A stretch of 5,102 nucleotides of DNA from Verrucomicrobiales bacterium (GTDB lineage: Bacteria; Verrucomicrobiota; Verrucomicrobiia; Limisphaerales; Palsa-1400), in NCBI GenBank assembly GCA_028293405.1, contig JAQGOW010000345.1, forward strand, positions 1 through 5,102. Reading direction: 5' to 3'. The first letter of the stretch is position 1. Every line of letters begins with the position of its first letter. The position numbers and the translations under genes were made by a program. The notes beneath the pieces are model-generated. The model was not told the DNA's origin and did no database searches. It saw only the letters and a list, made by a program, of their open reading frames with translations. Below are positions 1 through 5,102 of this stretch, piece after piece.

Positions 1-1672
1 TGATCCAGGGCGACCGAAGCGGTTTTTCCATCGATTGCAATCTGGGGCGCGCGTTCGCCGTCAAATACCAACGCGGGAAACCGAACGGCGACTGCAGCAA
101 CCGTTCCCTTCGCTTCGGCCAACACTCTGATTTCATTGGGCGTGATGTCGTAAGATTCGACTACCTCAGAAACATTTGAATCAGCGAGCTTGTAAGTAAC
201 AGCAAACTTCACCTCTGCTGGTCTTGCATCCGACACTGCCAACGTCGCGCCGTGCATCTTATCGCGTCCAAATTGGGCCAGACTTTTCCAATCGTTGCCC
301 TGCTTCCACGCGATTCCCAACGCGAGCGGTCCTCCGGCGATCGGGGCGCTGTCGCTTGGGCCAATGAGCGGTTCGACATTCGATTTATGCACGCGGATCA
401 AACCGGTGCTGTTGTATTCGGGATCGGCCGCGGTACGATTTCGAGATACGTCCCGCCAGCATTGGCGAACACCTTGTGAAACTCCGGCAACTCAATTGCG
501 AAGCCCCCGACATCCGCCGGACAGGCGCCCTCGACGATGCTATCGTCTGCGAAGTTCCAAGCTGTCGCCATCATGCTCGCCGCGAGCAAATTGTATTGTG
601 AATGCGATGAATAACTTTGAAAACCGTGTCGCACCGCAGGATCGAAACGGTTTTTGACGATCCACAATTCGCCAGATGGGCGCACCCAACGTTTGATCGA
701 TTGCAGGCTGAGGTGAGCTGCGCGTTTAAATGCGTGCGCTGCGACGTTGTCGCCCTCGCGCTGCTTCCTGTTTGCCCAAATTTCGTAGGTCACGCACTGC
801 TCCGCTTCATTCCATTGATGTTGCGCGCTGCGGCCGGCGGTCGGCAATTCACCGCAAGGCGACTGGATCAGAAGCGAAGTCCAGGCGGCTCTGTCGAGCA
901 ACTCGCTCAGAACCTGCGCATGTTCACCTTGATATCCGCGTTCGAGGATCGCCGCCAAAAAATGTCGTGGGAAATGGTCGTAAGCCATCGGCACGTTTGG
1001 GTCGCGATACTGTCCGGTGGCGGTGAAATTCGGCAGTTGAGCCTGTAAATAGTTTTCAACAAACGTCATGTCCGTGAACCCATCTTGATGCCGCAAGAAT
1101 TCACCCGAGAGTGCCACCACATTCCAGTTATGCACGGTTCCGTGCTTGCCGTGAATCACATCGTTGTACATTTGCCCGGATCCATCGCGCGCAGCAGGCC
1201 TTCCCATTTTTTTCGGCGCTCCACCGGCACTCTCGTCCGCAAGTTTTCGTAAGCGAACATGACCGGGAACGTGAAAAAATCCCCGTGCCGCATCGCTGGG
1301 CGGTTTTCCGCCAATTCCGTCAGGGCGCACTCTAGTGCGAGTGAAGCGCTCTCCAGCAGATTGGTCTCGCCGGCGACAACCAGCGCCGTCGCTGCCCACG
1401 CATAACACGGCGTGCTGTATTGAAACTCCTTTTCAAGGAACGGGTCTATGATTCGCCCATCTTTTGTTTGAAAGTGCTGAAAATAATGAACAATGCCTGC
1501 GATCGTTGCCAAATACTCGCTGCGTGTCAGGCCGGTCGGCGCGACGTGAGCCGACGCCATGTTTGGCTTCACCTTCGCCACGGTGTCAGCCAAAGGAAAT
1601 GGTGTCGCCCCTCGCCCCTCGCAACGAGAGCAGGCCAAGCCACAGTGCGAGTGCTAAAATCCGGATATGCAT
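1..1672 (-). pseudogene. Frameshifted, 3'-truncated gene for a secreted glycan-lyase-like (toroid plus beta-sandwich) protein
   Basis: Read from 1672 towards 1, one continuous protein sense appears across three frames, about 555 codons in this window, continuing past the left edge. It opens with an ATG at 1672 and a clear signal peptide (MHIRILALALWLGLLSLRG). It shifts frame in the 7-bp tandem repeat at 1607-1620, then reads SEYLATIAGIVHYFQHF through WEGLLRAMDPGK. It shifts again near 1171 into MYNDVIHGKHGTVHNWNVVA, and again near 437 (EI / RTAADPEYNSTGLIRV), then stays open to base 1. The middle is helix-rich, with conserved-looking blocks such as NWNVVALSGEFLR, DPNVPMAYDHFPR and GRSAQHQWNEAEQ (about 800-840). 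The last part looks like beta-strands. An N-terminal helical toroid followed by a beta-sandwich is the plan of several polysaccharide lyases and related glycan enzymes, but I cannot name a family or catalytic residues. Neighbouring genes are intact, which favours true decay over poor sequence, though assembly error is not excluded. Confidence is high for the frame breaks and low for the function. Confidence 0.75.
1607..1620 (-). repeat. 7-bp perfect tandem duplication that breaks the reading frame after the signal peptide
   Basis: The unit gcccctc (plus strand) occurs at 1607-1613 and 1614-1620, with partial copies on both sides (tc before, gc after). Upstream of it on the minus strand the frame from ATG 1672 encodes a signal peptide. 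Downstream, the mature protein is in a different frame. Removing one 7-bp copy joins them as LLSLRGATPFPLADTVA. Removing one G from a G4 run would also restore the frame (giving LRGRGATPFP), so the exact lesion is not unique. Confidence 0.8.
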
Positions 1673-1829
1673 AATGGATGTTCGATGCTAAATAGCTTTC
1701 GTAAATGGTGCGCACCACAATTTGTCAGTCCTTTCGCAAATGTTGCGCACCTTTGGAGCCCTGGAAATTTTTCTCGAACAACTACCTGATCGCATCACAT
1801 CATCTGTCATTACGAACTCCCGCCAAATA
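1673..1829. promoter_or_regulatory. Divergent intergenic region
   Basis: This stretch separates the leftward pseudogene start (1672) from the chosen rightward serine-hydrolase start (1830), so it should carry the control signals of both. The notable content is the direct repeat at 1696-1716 and 1731-1751. I found no convincing -35/-10 pair for either gene and no Shine-Dalgarno sequence in front of either ATG. The hydrolase frame is open leftwards to a TTG at 1722, and an in-frame ATG lies at 1740 inside the second repeat copy, so a longer N-terminus cannot be ruled out. Confidence 0.6.
1696..1751. repeat. 21-bp direct repeat pair with palindromic core (candidate operator)
   Basis: Copies lie at 1696-1716 and 1731-1751 and match at 19 of 21 positions, differing only at the 7th (t/c) and 13th (g/t) bases. 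The start-to-start distance is 35 bp. The left copy overlaps a perfect 12-bp palindrome, tggtgcgcacca, at 1706-1717. In the right copy the same segment keeps only its core symmetry. A palindromic site plus a degraded second copy between divergent genes resembles a two-site operator for a dimeric regulator. The regulator is unknown, and chance duplication remains possible. Confidence 0.5.
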
Positions 1830-2879
1830 ATGTTAGCCGTTATTTGCCTCGTGCAAATTGCTTCAACTACTGCCATGTGCCAATTGAACGAACGCGCAAT
1901 CGACGAACTGTTCCGCGATTTCTTCGGCAACCATCCCGGCGCCAGCGTCATGGTCATTCACGACGGCAAACCGGTTTTCGCAAAAGCTTATGGAATGGCA
2001 GACGTGGACAATAAAGTTCCCTGCACCACAAATACAAATTTCCGCCTTGCCTCGGTGACCAAACAATTCACCGCGATGGGCATTCTGATTTTGGCCGATC
2101 GAAATAAACTCTCGCTCGATGATAAGATTACGAAATTTTTCCCCCGCTTTCCCAAATACGGCGAGCAGACCACCGTTCGTCACCTCCTGACACACACATC
2201 CGGCGTTTACGATTACGATGACCCCGTTCCTCCAGGGACTACGGTGCAAATGAAGGACAAAGACGTTCTCAAGACTGTCGCAGGACATGACGAGACGTAT
2301 TTCCCGCCCGGCACAAAATTTCGCTACAGCAATTCTGGTTACGCGCTACTCGCGTTGATCATCGAAAAAGTTTCCGGCCAATCCTATGCCGATTTTCTGA
2401 AAGCAAATGTGTTCACCCCGCTCGGAATGTCCAACTCGGTCGCCTTCGAGGATGGAATTTCCACAGTTCCGAATCGCGCCTTCGGATACGCGAAAAACGG
2501 CGACCACTTCGAACCAGCTGACCAAAGCCTCACCAGCGCCGTCCTCGGCGATGGCGGTATCTATTCGTCGGTCGTGGATATGTTTAAGTGGGACCAGTCG
2601 CTCTACACCGACAAACTCGTCAGTCACGCGCGACTCAAAGACGCTTTCACCGTCCATTCAAAAACCTCAGACATGGCTGGCAGCGGTTACGGTTACGGCT
2701 GGTATGTGGCCGGCCCGGATCACGTCTGGCACTACGGAAGCACTTGCGGTTTTAATACAATGATCAACCGCTTCCCGCAGAAGAAAACAACCATCATCAT
2801 CCTGACCAATCGCGCCGACGCGAAGCTCACAGAGTTGACGTCGAAGCTCGTGGACGTCGTCATGGGCGCGAAGCTCTGA
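1830..2879 (+). CDS. Exported beta-lactamase-fold serine hydrolase (class C / DD-peptidase-like)
   Basis: The product is 349 residues from ATG 1830. The family (serine beta-lactamase-like, Pfam Beta-lactamase PF00144) acts through an acyl-enzyme serine and includes class C beta-lactamases, DD-peptidases and esterases. Visible motifs are SVTK at 75-78 (nucleophile S75, general-base K78), YSN at 166-168, and HYG at 301-303 in the place of the usual K/H-x-G. The family signature LLTHTSGV lies at 119-126. The length is normal for a stand-alone domain. Residues 1-17 (MLAVICLVQIASTTAMC) form a hydrophobic export signal with no basic n-region. This weakens the start choice: ATG 1740 or TTG 1722 would add 30 or 36 residues, including an Arg before the hydrophobic stretch. 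C17 lacks a proper lipobox. The gene stands alone between a divergent and a convergent neighbour. Substrate is unknown; nothing points to antibiotic resistance rather than peptide, ester or cell-wall hydrolysis. Confidence 0.9.
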   Translation: MLAVICLVQIASTTAMCQLNERAIDELFRDFFGNHPGASVMVIHDGKPVFAKAYGMADVDNKVPCTTNTNFRLASVTKQFTAMGILILADRNKLSLDDKITKFFPRFPKYGEQTTVRHLLTHTSGVYDYDDPVPPGTTVQMKDKDVLKTVAGHDETYFPPGTKFRYSNSGYALLALIIEKVSGQSYADFLKANVFTPLGMSNSVAFEDGISTVPNRAFGYAKNGDHFEPADQSLTSAVLGDGGIYSSVVDMFKWDQSLYTDKLVSHARLKDAFTVHSKTSDMAGSGYGYGWYVAGPDHVWHYGSTCGFNTMINRFPQKKTTIIILTNRADAKLTELTSKLVDVVMGAKL

Positions 2880-3713
2880 TCAGTTTTCGTCGAGCCGCTT
2901 CCGCTCAAACGTCATCGGCCCATTTTGCGGAATCGTAACCAACGTCCAACCTTCGAGATGAGCCGCGCGCGGAAATCCGAAGGAAGTCGGCGACGTGCCG
3001 AGCAGCAGGATGCCTTCGAAATCAGCCGTCAAAGGTTTATGCAGATGTCCCGTCAACACTGCTTTGACGCCAGTTTTGCACAACTTTAGCAAACGTTGTC
3101 GGGCCTCGGGTTCCACGTTCCAGTAACCACCGCCCGGTTCCATAGCATTCGTCAGAAACAGCGGGTAATGCATGAAAACCACCTTGGGCGCGCCATTCGT
3201 CGTCGCGAGTTCCGTCTCGAGAAACTTCCATTGCTCATGTTCACGCTCGAACCCGCTGCCGAGCAGCGACGTGTTCAAACCGATAATCCGCAAGCCATGT
3301 TCCTCCTTCGCAAAAAACGACGAGCCCATCAGGCGCTCATACGCCTTCACCCGCTCAACAGCGATCGTGCCGTTAGTTTTGCCTGAATTAAATTTGTGCC
3401 CCACATCGTGATTCCCCGGCACGTAATATACGGGCGCTTTGAATTCTTTCGTGCGCTTGCGAAATTCCCGCAGTTCTTCAGGTTTGCCGCCATTAGACAA
3501 ATCACCGGCAACCAAAACAAAATCCACGTTCGCTTTGTTGACCTGAGCAATGGCGCGTTCGAAGTGCTGTTCGTAAACACCATCCTGCCCATTCGTGCTC
3601 ACCATCGTGTGCGTGTCCGAGAGCAGGGCAATCGTAGCGAGTGGTTTATCGCGCGCAATCGCCGACGCACAAAGCGCGATGAGAGCGATGGAAACCGCGA
3701 GAAAACGTTTCAT
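2880..3713 (-). CDS. Exported calcineurin-like metallophosphoesterase
   Basis: The product is 277 residues from ATG 3713. A TTG directly upstream (3716) would only add one Met. Residues 1-20 form a signal peptide (MKRFLAVSIALIALCASAIA) with likely cleavage before R21 or nearby; C15 is not in a good lipobox. All metal-ligand motifs of the calcineurin-like fold (PF00149) are present in order: D33-T-H35, G70-D71, G100-N-H-D103, H182 in FMHYPLF and G222-H-L-H225. The enzyme should therefore be an active two-metal phosphoesterase working outside the cytoplasm. The EHEQWKFLETELA block followed by the VVFMHYP strand resembles CpdA/Icc- and CPPED1-type members, but the substrate (cyclic nucleotide, phosphoprotein, phospholipid or other) cannot be read from sequence. 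It converges with the serine hydrolase with zero spacing and has its own promoter, so it is probably monocistronic. Confidence 0.9.
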   Translation of the reverse strand: MKRFLAVSIALIALCASAIARDKPLATIALLSDTHTMVSTNGQDGVYEQHFERAIAQVNKANVDFVLVAGDLSNGGKPEELREFRKRTKEFKAPVYYVPGNHDVGHKFNSGKTNGTIAVERVKAYERLMGSSFFAKEEHGLRIIGLNTSLLGSGFEREHEQWKFLETELATTNGAPKVVFMHYPLFLTNAMEPGGGYWNVEPEARQRLLKLCKTGVKAVLTGHLHKPLTADFEGILLLGTSPTSFGFPRAAHLEGWTLVTIPQNGPMTFERKRLDEN

Positions 3714-3719
3714 CAAACC

Positions 3720-3748
3720 ATTATGAACAGCGACCGAAATTTTGTCAG
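3720..3748 (-). promoter_or_regulatory. Near-consensus sigma-70-type promoter of the phosphoesterase gene
   Basis: On the minus strand CTGACA (plus 3743-3748) is followed by a 17-base spacer and CATAAT (plus 3720-3725). Each hexamer matches the TTGACA/TATAAT consensus at 5 of 6 positions with ideal spacing. Only six bases separate the -10 box from ATG 3713, so transcription would be expected to begin at or beside the A of the start codon. Confidence 0.6.
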
Positions 3749-3791
3749 AGAAAATGGTAAGGTGAATCGCGTGGTTTTCCGCTTCATAAAT

Positions 3792-3804
3792 AGGACAGAG
3801 TCCT
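3792..3804 (+). promoter_or_regulatory. Short perfect hairpin in the leader of the membrane-protein gene
   Basis: The sequence aggac-aga-gtcct forms a 5-bp stem with a 3-base loop, 49 bases before the ATG at 3854. It is short enough to be chance, but it lies beside the second, longer hairpin. No T-run follows, so it is not a terminator. Confidence 0.3.
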
Positions 3805-3815
3805 CATTTGCAGGA

Positions 3816-3837
3816 ACAAACCCACCCATAGGTTTGT
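3816..3837 (+). promoter_or_regulatory. 7-bp inverted repeat just upstream of the ribosome-binding site
   Basis: The arms acaaacc (3816-3822) and ggtttgt (3831-3837) are perfectly complementary around an 8-base loop. The structure ends five bases before the AGGAGG at 3843, so it could tune ribosome access or be a protein-binding site. No terminator T-run follows. Confidence 0.4.
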
Positions 3838-3842
3838 GGAGC

Positions 3843-3848
3843 AGGAGG
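3843..3848 (+). promoter_or_regulatory. Strong Shine-Dalgarno that fixes the start at 3854
   Basis: AGGAGG lies five bases before ATG 3854. This selects that start over the in-frame GTG at 3836, which lies inside the leader hairpin. It is the only strong Shine-Dalgarno seen in the window. Confidence 0.85.
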
Positions 3849-3853
3849 CATTT

Positions 3854-4549
3854 ATGGCAGACGAGATCATTTATCCAGTGAACGGAAAGCGTGTGTGGTG
3901 GGGCGCGATTTTCGCCGGCAGCATCGTTACTTTATTGGTCAGTTTCATGTTGGGCCTGCTCGGAATCGCTATTGGCGCTGCGAACATCGATTTCCGAAAC
4001 GGCATAAACCCGAGCGGCATCGGCCAAAGCGCGCTCATCTGGTGGCTTGTGATTACCTTCGTTGCCTATTTCTGCGGCGGTTGCGTCGCGGGACGGCTTG
4101 CGAATGTCTTTCGTCGCGGCGACGCCATGCTGCACGGCATCGTGACGTGGGGTGTTGTGACAATTGCAGTCGTCGTTCTCGTTGGCTCAGCCGTTGGTGG
4201 CGCACTGTCTGGAATGACGAATATCCTCTCGGGCGGCATGCAAAGCCAAGGCGGCAAACATATGACCGCCCACGTCCAAATGAACGAACCCGCTGGCGGC
4301 GCAAACGTCGCTTCTCCGAGTTCCTCCTCCGACACCACTCAAACCAACCCACAATCCGCTCAGTCCTCCGATCAAAATCGTCAGGACATCCGTGAAGCGG
4401 CCGGTGCTGCCGCGCAAATGACATCCGAAGCAGCCACGTGGACACTGGTCGCTTTAGCAGTCGGCGCATTGGCGGCAATGTTCGGTGGCGCCACCGGTCT
4501 CGGCCGAACCCGTGCGCGCACGACGACGACGACCACCGCGCGCGCGTAA
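3854..4549 (+). CDS. Small multi-pass membrane protein of unknown function
   Basis: The product is 231 residues, beginning MADEIIYPVNGKRVWWG after a strong Shine-Dalgarno. Hydrophobic segments lie at about 15-42, 60-82, 94-119 and 195-215, so four membrane helices are likely. They are rich in Gly/Ala, with small-residue patterns such as GAIFAGS, CGGCVAGR and VGSAVGGALSG. The 120-190 region is hydrophilic and rich in Ser/Gln/Asn (SPSSSSDTTQTNPQSAQSSD), forming a linker between helices 3 and 4. The tail after helix 4 is basic and Thr-rich (RTRARTTTTTTARA), partly encoded by an acg repeat. The WWGAIFAGS ... GGCVAGRL ... LHGIVTWG arrangement resembles membrane proteins sometimes annotated as 'PhnA-like' in proteobacteria, a name that carries no known function. 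The ScsB/DsbD-type gene follows 43 bases downstream on the same strand and may be co-transcribed; that is the only functional hint. Confidence 0.8.
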   Translation: MADEIIYPVNGKRVWWGAIFAGSIVTLLVSFMLGLLGIAIGAANIDFRNGINPSGIGQSALIWWLVITFVAYFCGGCVAGRLANVFRRGDAMLHGIVTWGVVTIAVVVLVGSAVGGALSGMTNILSGGMQSQGGKHMTAHVQMNEPAGGANVASPSSSSDTTQTNPQSAQSSDQNRQDIREAAGAAAQMTSEAATWTLVALAVGALAAMFGGATGLGRTRARTTTTTTARA

Positions 4550-4566
4550 AGAAGTTAGTTCCTAAA

Positions 4567-4592
4567 GCCGGAATTTGGTGCATTATTCCGGC
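4567..4592 (+). promoter_or_regulatory. Perfect 8-bp inverted repeat abutting the GTG start of the ScsB/DsbD-type gene
   Basis: The arms gccggaat (4567-4574) and attccggc (4585-4592) pair perfectly around a 10-base loop. The second arm ends on the base immediately before the GTG at 4593. The structure fills the space where a ribosome-binding site would lie, and no purine-rich Shine-Dalgarno is present there. It could be a translational control hairpin or an operator. The absence of a T-run argues against an intrinsic terminator for the upstream gene. Confidence 0.5.
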
Positions 4593-5102
4593 GTGAAGGT
4601 GCTTCTTCGAACGCTGCTCGTTTTTTGGTTCGCTCTCTCTGCGCACGCTGCCGCCAACACCCAATGGCGCCTCCTCCTCTCGACAGAAGTGGCAAAACCC
4701 GGCGACACAGTTCTCGCCGGTCTCGAGATGAAAATCCCGCCGAAGTGGCATACCTACTGGCGTAACCCCGGCGATTCCGGCATCCCAACCTCGATTAAAT
4801 GGACGTTGCCCAGCGGCATCAAAGCCGGCGAACTCCAGTGGCCCATCCCCAAAAAGTTCACTGAGAGCCAAGGTGAAATTAGCCTCGTCACCTACATTTA
4901 CGAAGACACCGTCGTCCTGCTCATCCCCATGGAAATTTCCAAAGACGTCGCACCCGGCCAATTCCAACTTCAGGGCAAAGTTTCCTGGCAAGAGTGCGAA
5001 CAACTCTGTGTTCAAGGCCACACCGATGTCACCGCGACTTTGACCATCGGCACCGAAACGAAACTTTCCGCCGACGCGCCTCTCATTTCGCAGTGGCAGC
5101 AT
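4593..5102 (+). CDS. ScsB/DsbD-type thiol-disulfide interchange protein, N-terminal part (truncated at window edge)
   Basis: 170 codons are present, open to the right edge with no stop. From GTG 4593 the product starts MKVLLRTLLVFWFALSAHAA, a typical signal peptide with cleavage at about residues 19-21. The mature part matches the N-terminal periplasmic domain of DsbD/ScsB-like proteins (PF11412 type): AKPGDTVLAGLEMKIPPKWH at 34-53, TYWRNPGDSGIPTSIKW at 54-70, YEDTVVLLIPM at 103-113, and a W..C...C pair, C135 and C139. In the family this domain takes electrons from a transmembrane domain and passes them to periplasmic disulfide proteins; the transmembrane and thioredoxin-like domains would lie beyond the edge. 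A second in-frame GTG at 4599 and a GTG at 4578 inside the hairpin loop are alternative starts; an in-frame TAA at 4563 limits extension. The opposite strand is also open here, but that reading is a shadow. Confidence 0.9.
   Translation, partial: MKVLLRTLLVFWFALSAHAAANTQWRLLLSTEVAKPGDTVLAGLEMKIPPKWHTYWRNPGDSGIPTSIKWTLPSGIKAGELQWPIPKKFTESQGEISLVTYIYEDTVVLLIPMEISKDVAPGQFQLQGKVSWQECEQLCVQGHTDVTATLTIGTETKLSADAPLISQWQH

Noticed and set aside
617..1048. Plus-strand open frame of 143 codons
   Set aside because: Antisense shadow of the well-supported minus-strand glycan-enzyme-like sequence, with no motif and no start signal.
398..1408. The 336-codon minus-strand frame as a complete gene of its own
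   Set aside because: Its first 80 or so codons are a nonsense reading of the upstream toroid segment. Only the part from about 1171 to 437 has protein-like sense, so it is the middle piece of a broken gene.
1722..1829. TTG 1722 or ATG 1740 as the start of the serine hydrolase
   Set aside because: The extra residues look non-conserved and overlap the direct repeat. ATG 1830 gives a direct hydrophobic signal. Kept as an alternative because the 1830 start lacks a basic n-region.
1830..2879. Antibiotic-resistance beta-lactamase
   Set aside because: The SxxK/YxN/HxG motifs define a broad hydrolase family. Nothing in the sequence or context points to beta-lactam hydrolysis.
3396..3881. Plus-strand open frame across the phosphoesterase and its promoter region
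   Set aside because: Mostly antisense to the metallophosphoesterase with all its catalytic motifs, and it overlaps the Shine-Dalgarno of the real downstream gene in another frame.
4567..4592. Intrinsic terminator after the membrane-protein gene
   Set aside because: The stem is perfect, but it is followed by gtgaaggtg, not a T-run, and it abuts the next gene's start.
4053..5102. Long (349-codon) minus-strand open frame reaching the right edge
   Set aside because: It lies antisense to the clear ScsB/DsbD-type sequence and part of the membrane protein, has no recognisable motif and an Arg-rich nonsense composition.
1..5102. CRISPR array, tRNA/rRNA, insertion sequence or phage genes
   Set aside because: No spaced repeat array, no cloverleaf or rRNA-like sequence, no transposase motifs and no paired terminal repeats were seen.

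Overview
The window reads as chromosomal DNA of a Gram-negative, moderately GC-rich environmental bacterium. Four of its five genes encode predicted exported proteins, and the fifth encodes an integral membrane protein. The gene mix (glycan-enzyme-like secreted protein, serine hydrolase, calcineurin-like phosphoesterase, ScsB/DsbD-type thiol-disulfide protein) would fit a Verrucomicrobiota- or Acidobacteriota-like soil lineage. That placement is a guess: no rRNA, tRNA or lineage-specific marker is present. No mobile element, CRISPR array or phage gene is visible.

Layout: (1) Positions 1-1672, minus strand, hold a broken gene for a secreted protein that probably has an alpha/alpha-toroid plus beta-sandwich architecture, like polysaccharide lyases and related glycan enzymes. 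Its coding sense passes through three frames. The breaks are a 7-bp tandem duplication just after the signal peptide (about 1607-1620) and two 1-base losses near 1171 and 437. It runs off the left edge. (2) Positions 1673-1829 are a divergent intergenic region with a 21-bp direct repeat (19/21 identical, 35 bp apart). One copy contains a perfect 12-bp palindrome, so this is a candidate operator. (3) Positions 1830-2879, plus strand, encode a beta-lactamase-fold serine hydrolase. (4) Positions 2880-3713, minus strand, encode an exported calcineurin-like metallophosphoesterase that converges on gene 3 with no base between the two stop codons. It has a near-consensus sigma-70-type promoter placed so that its mRNA could be leaderless. 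(5) Positions 3854-4549, plus strand, encode a small multi-pass membrane protein of unknown function, with a strong Shine-Dalgarno sequence and two hairpins in its leader. (6) Positions 4593-5102, plus strand, hold the 5' part of a ScsB/DsbD-type protein gene. It starts at a GTG directly against a perfect 8-bp inverted repeat and continues past the right edge.

Genes 5 and 6 are probably one transcription unit. The others look like independent single genes, and no single pathway links them. The window does not show a recognisable new multi-gene system. The parts most worth a second look are the triply frameshifted secreted-enzyme gene (one break region contains an A AAA AAA slip site in the correct phase), the operator-like repeat, the putative leaderless promoter and the start-codon hairpin.
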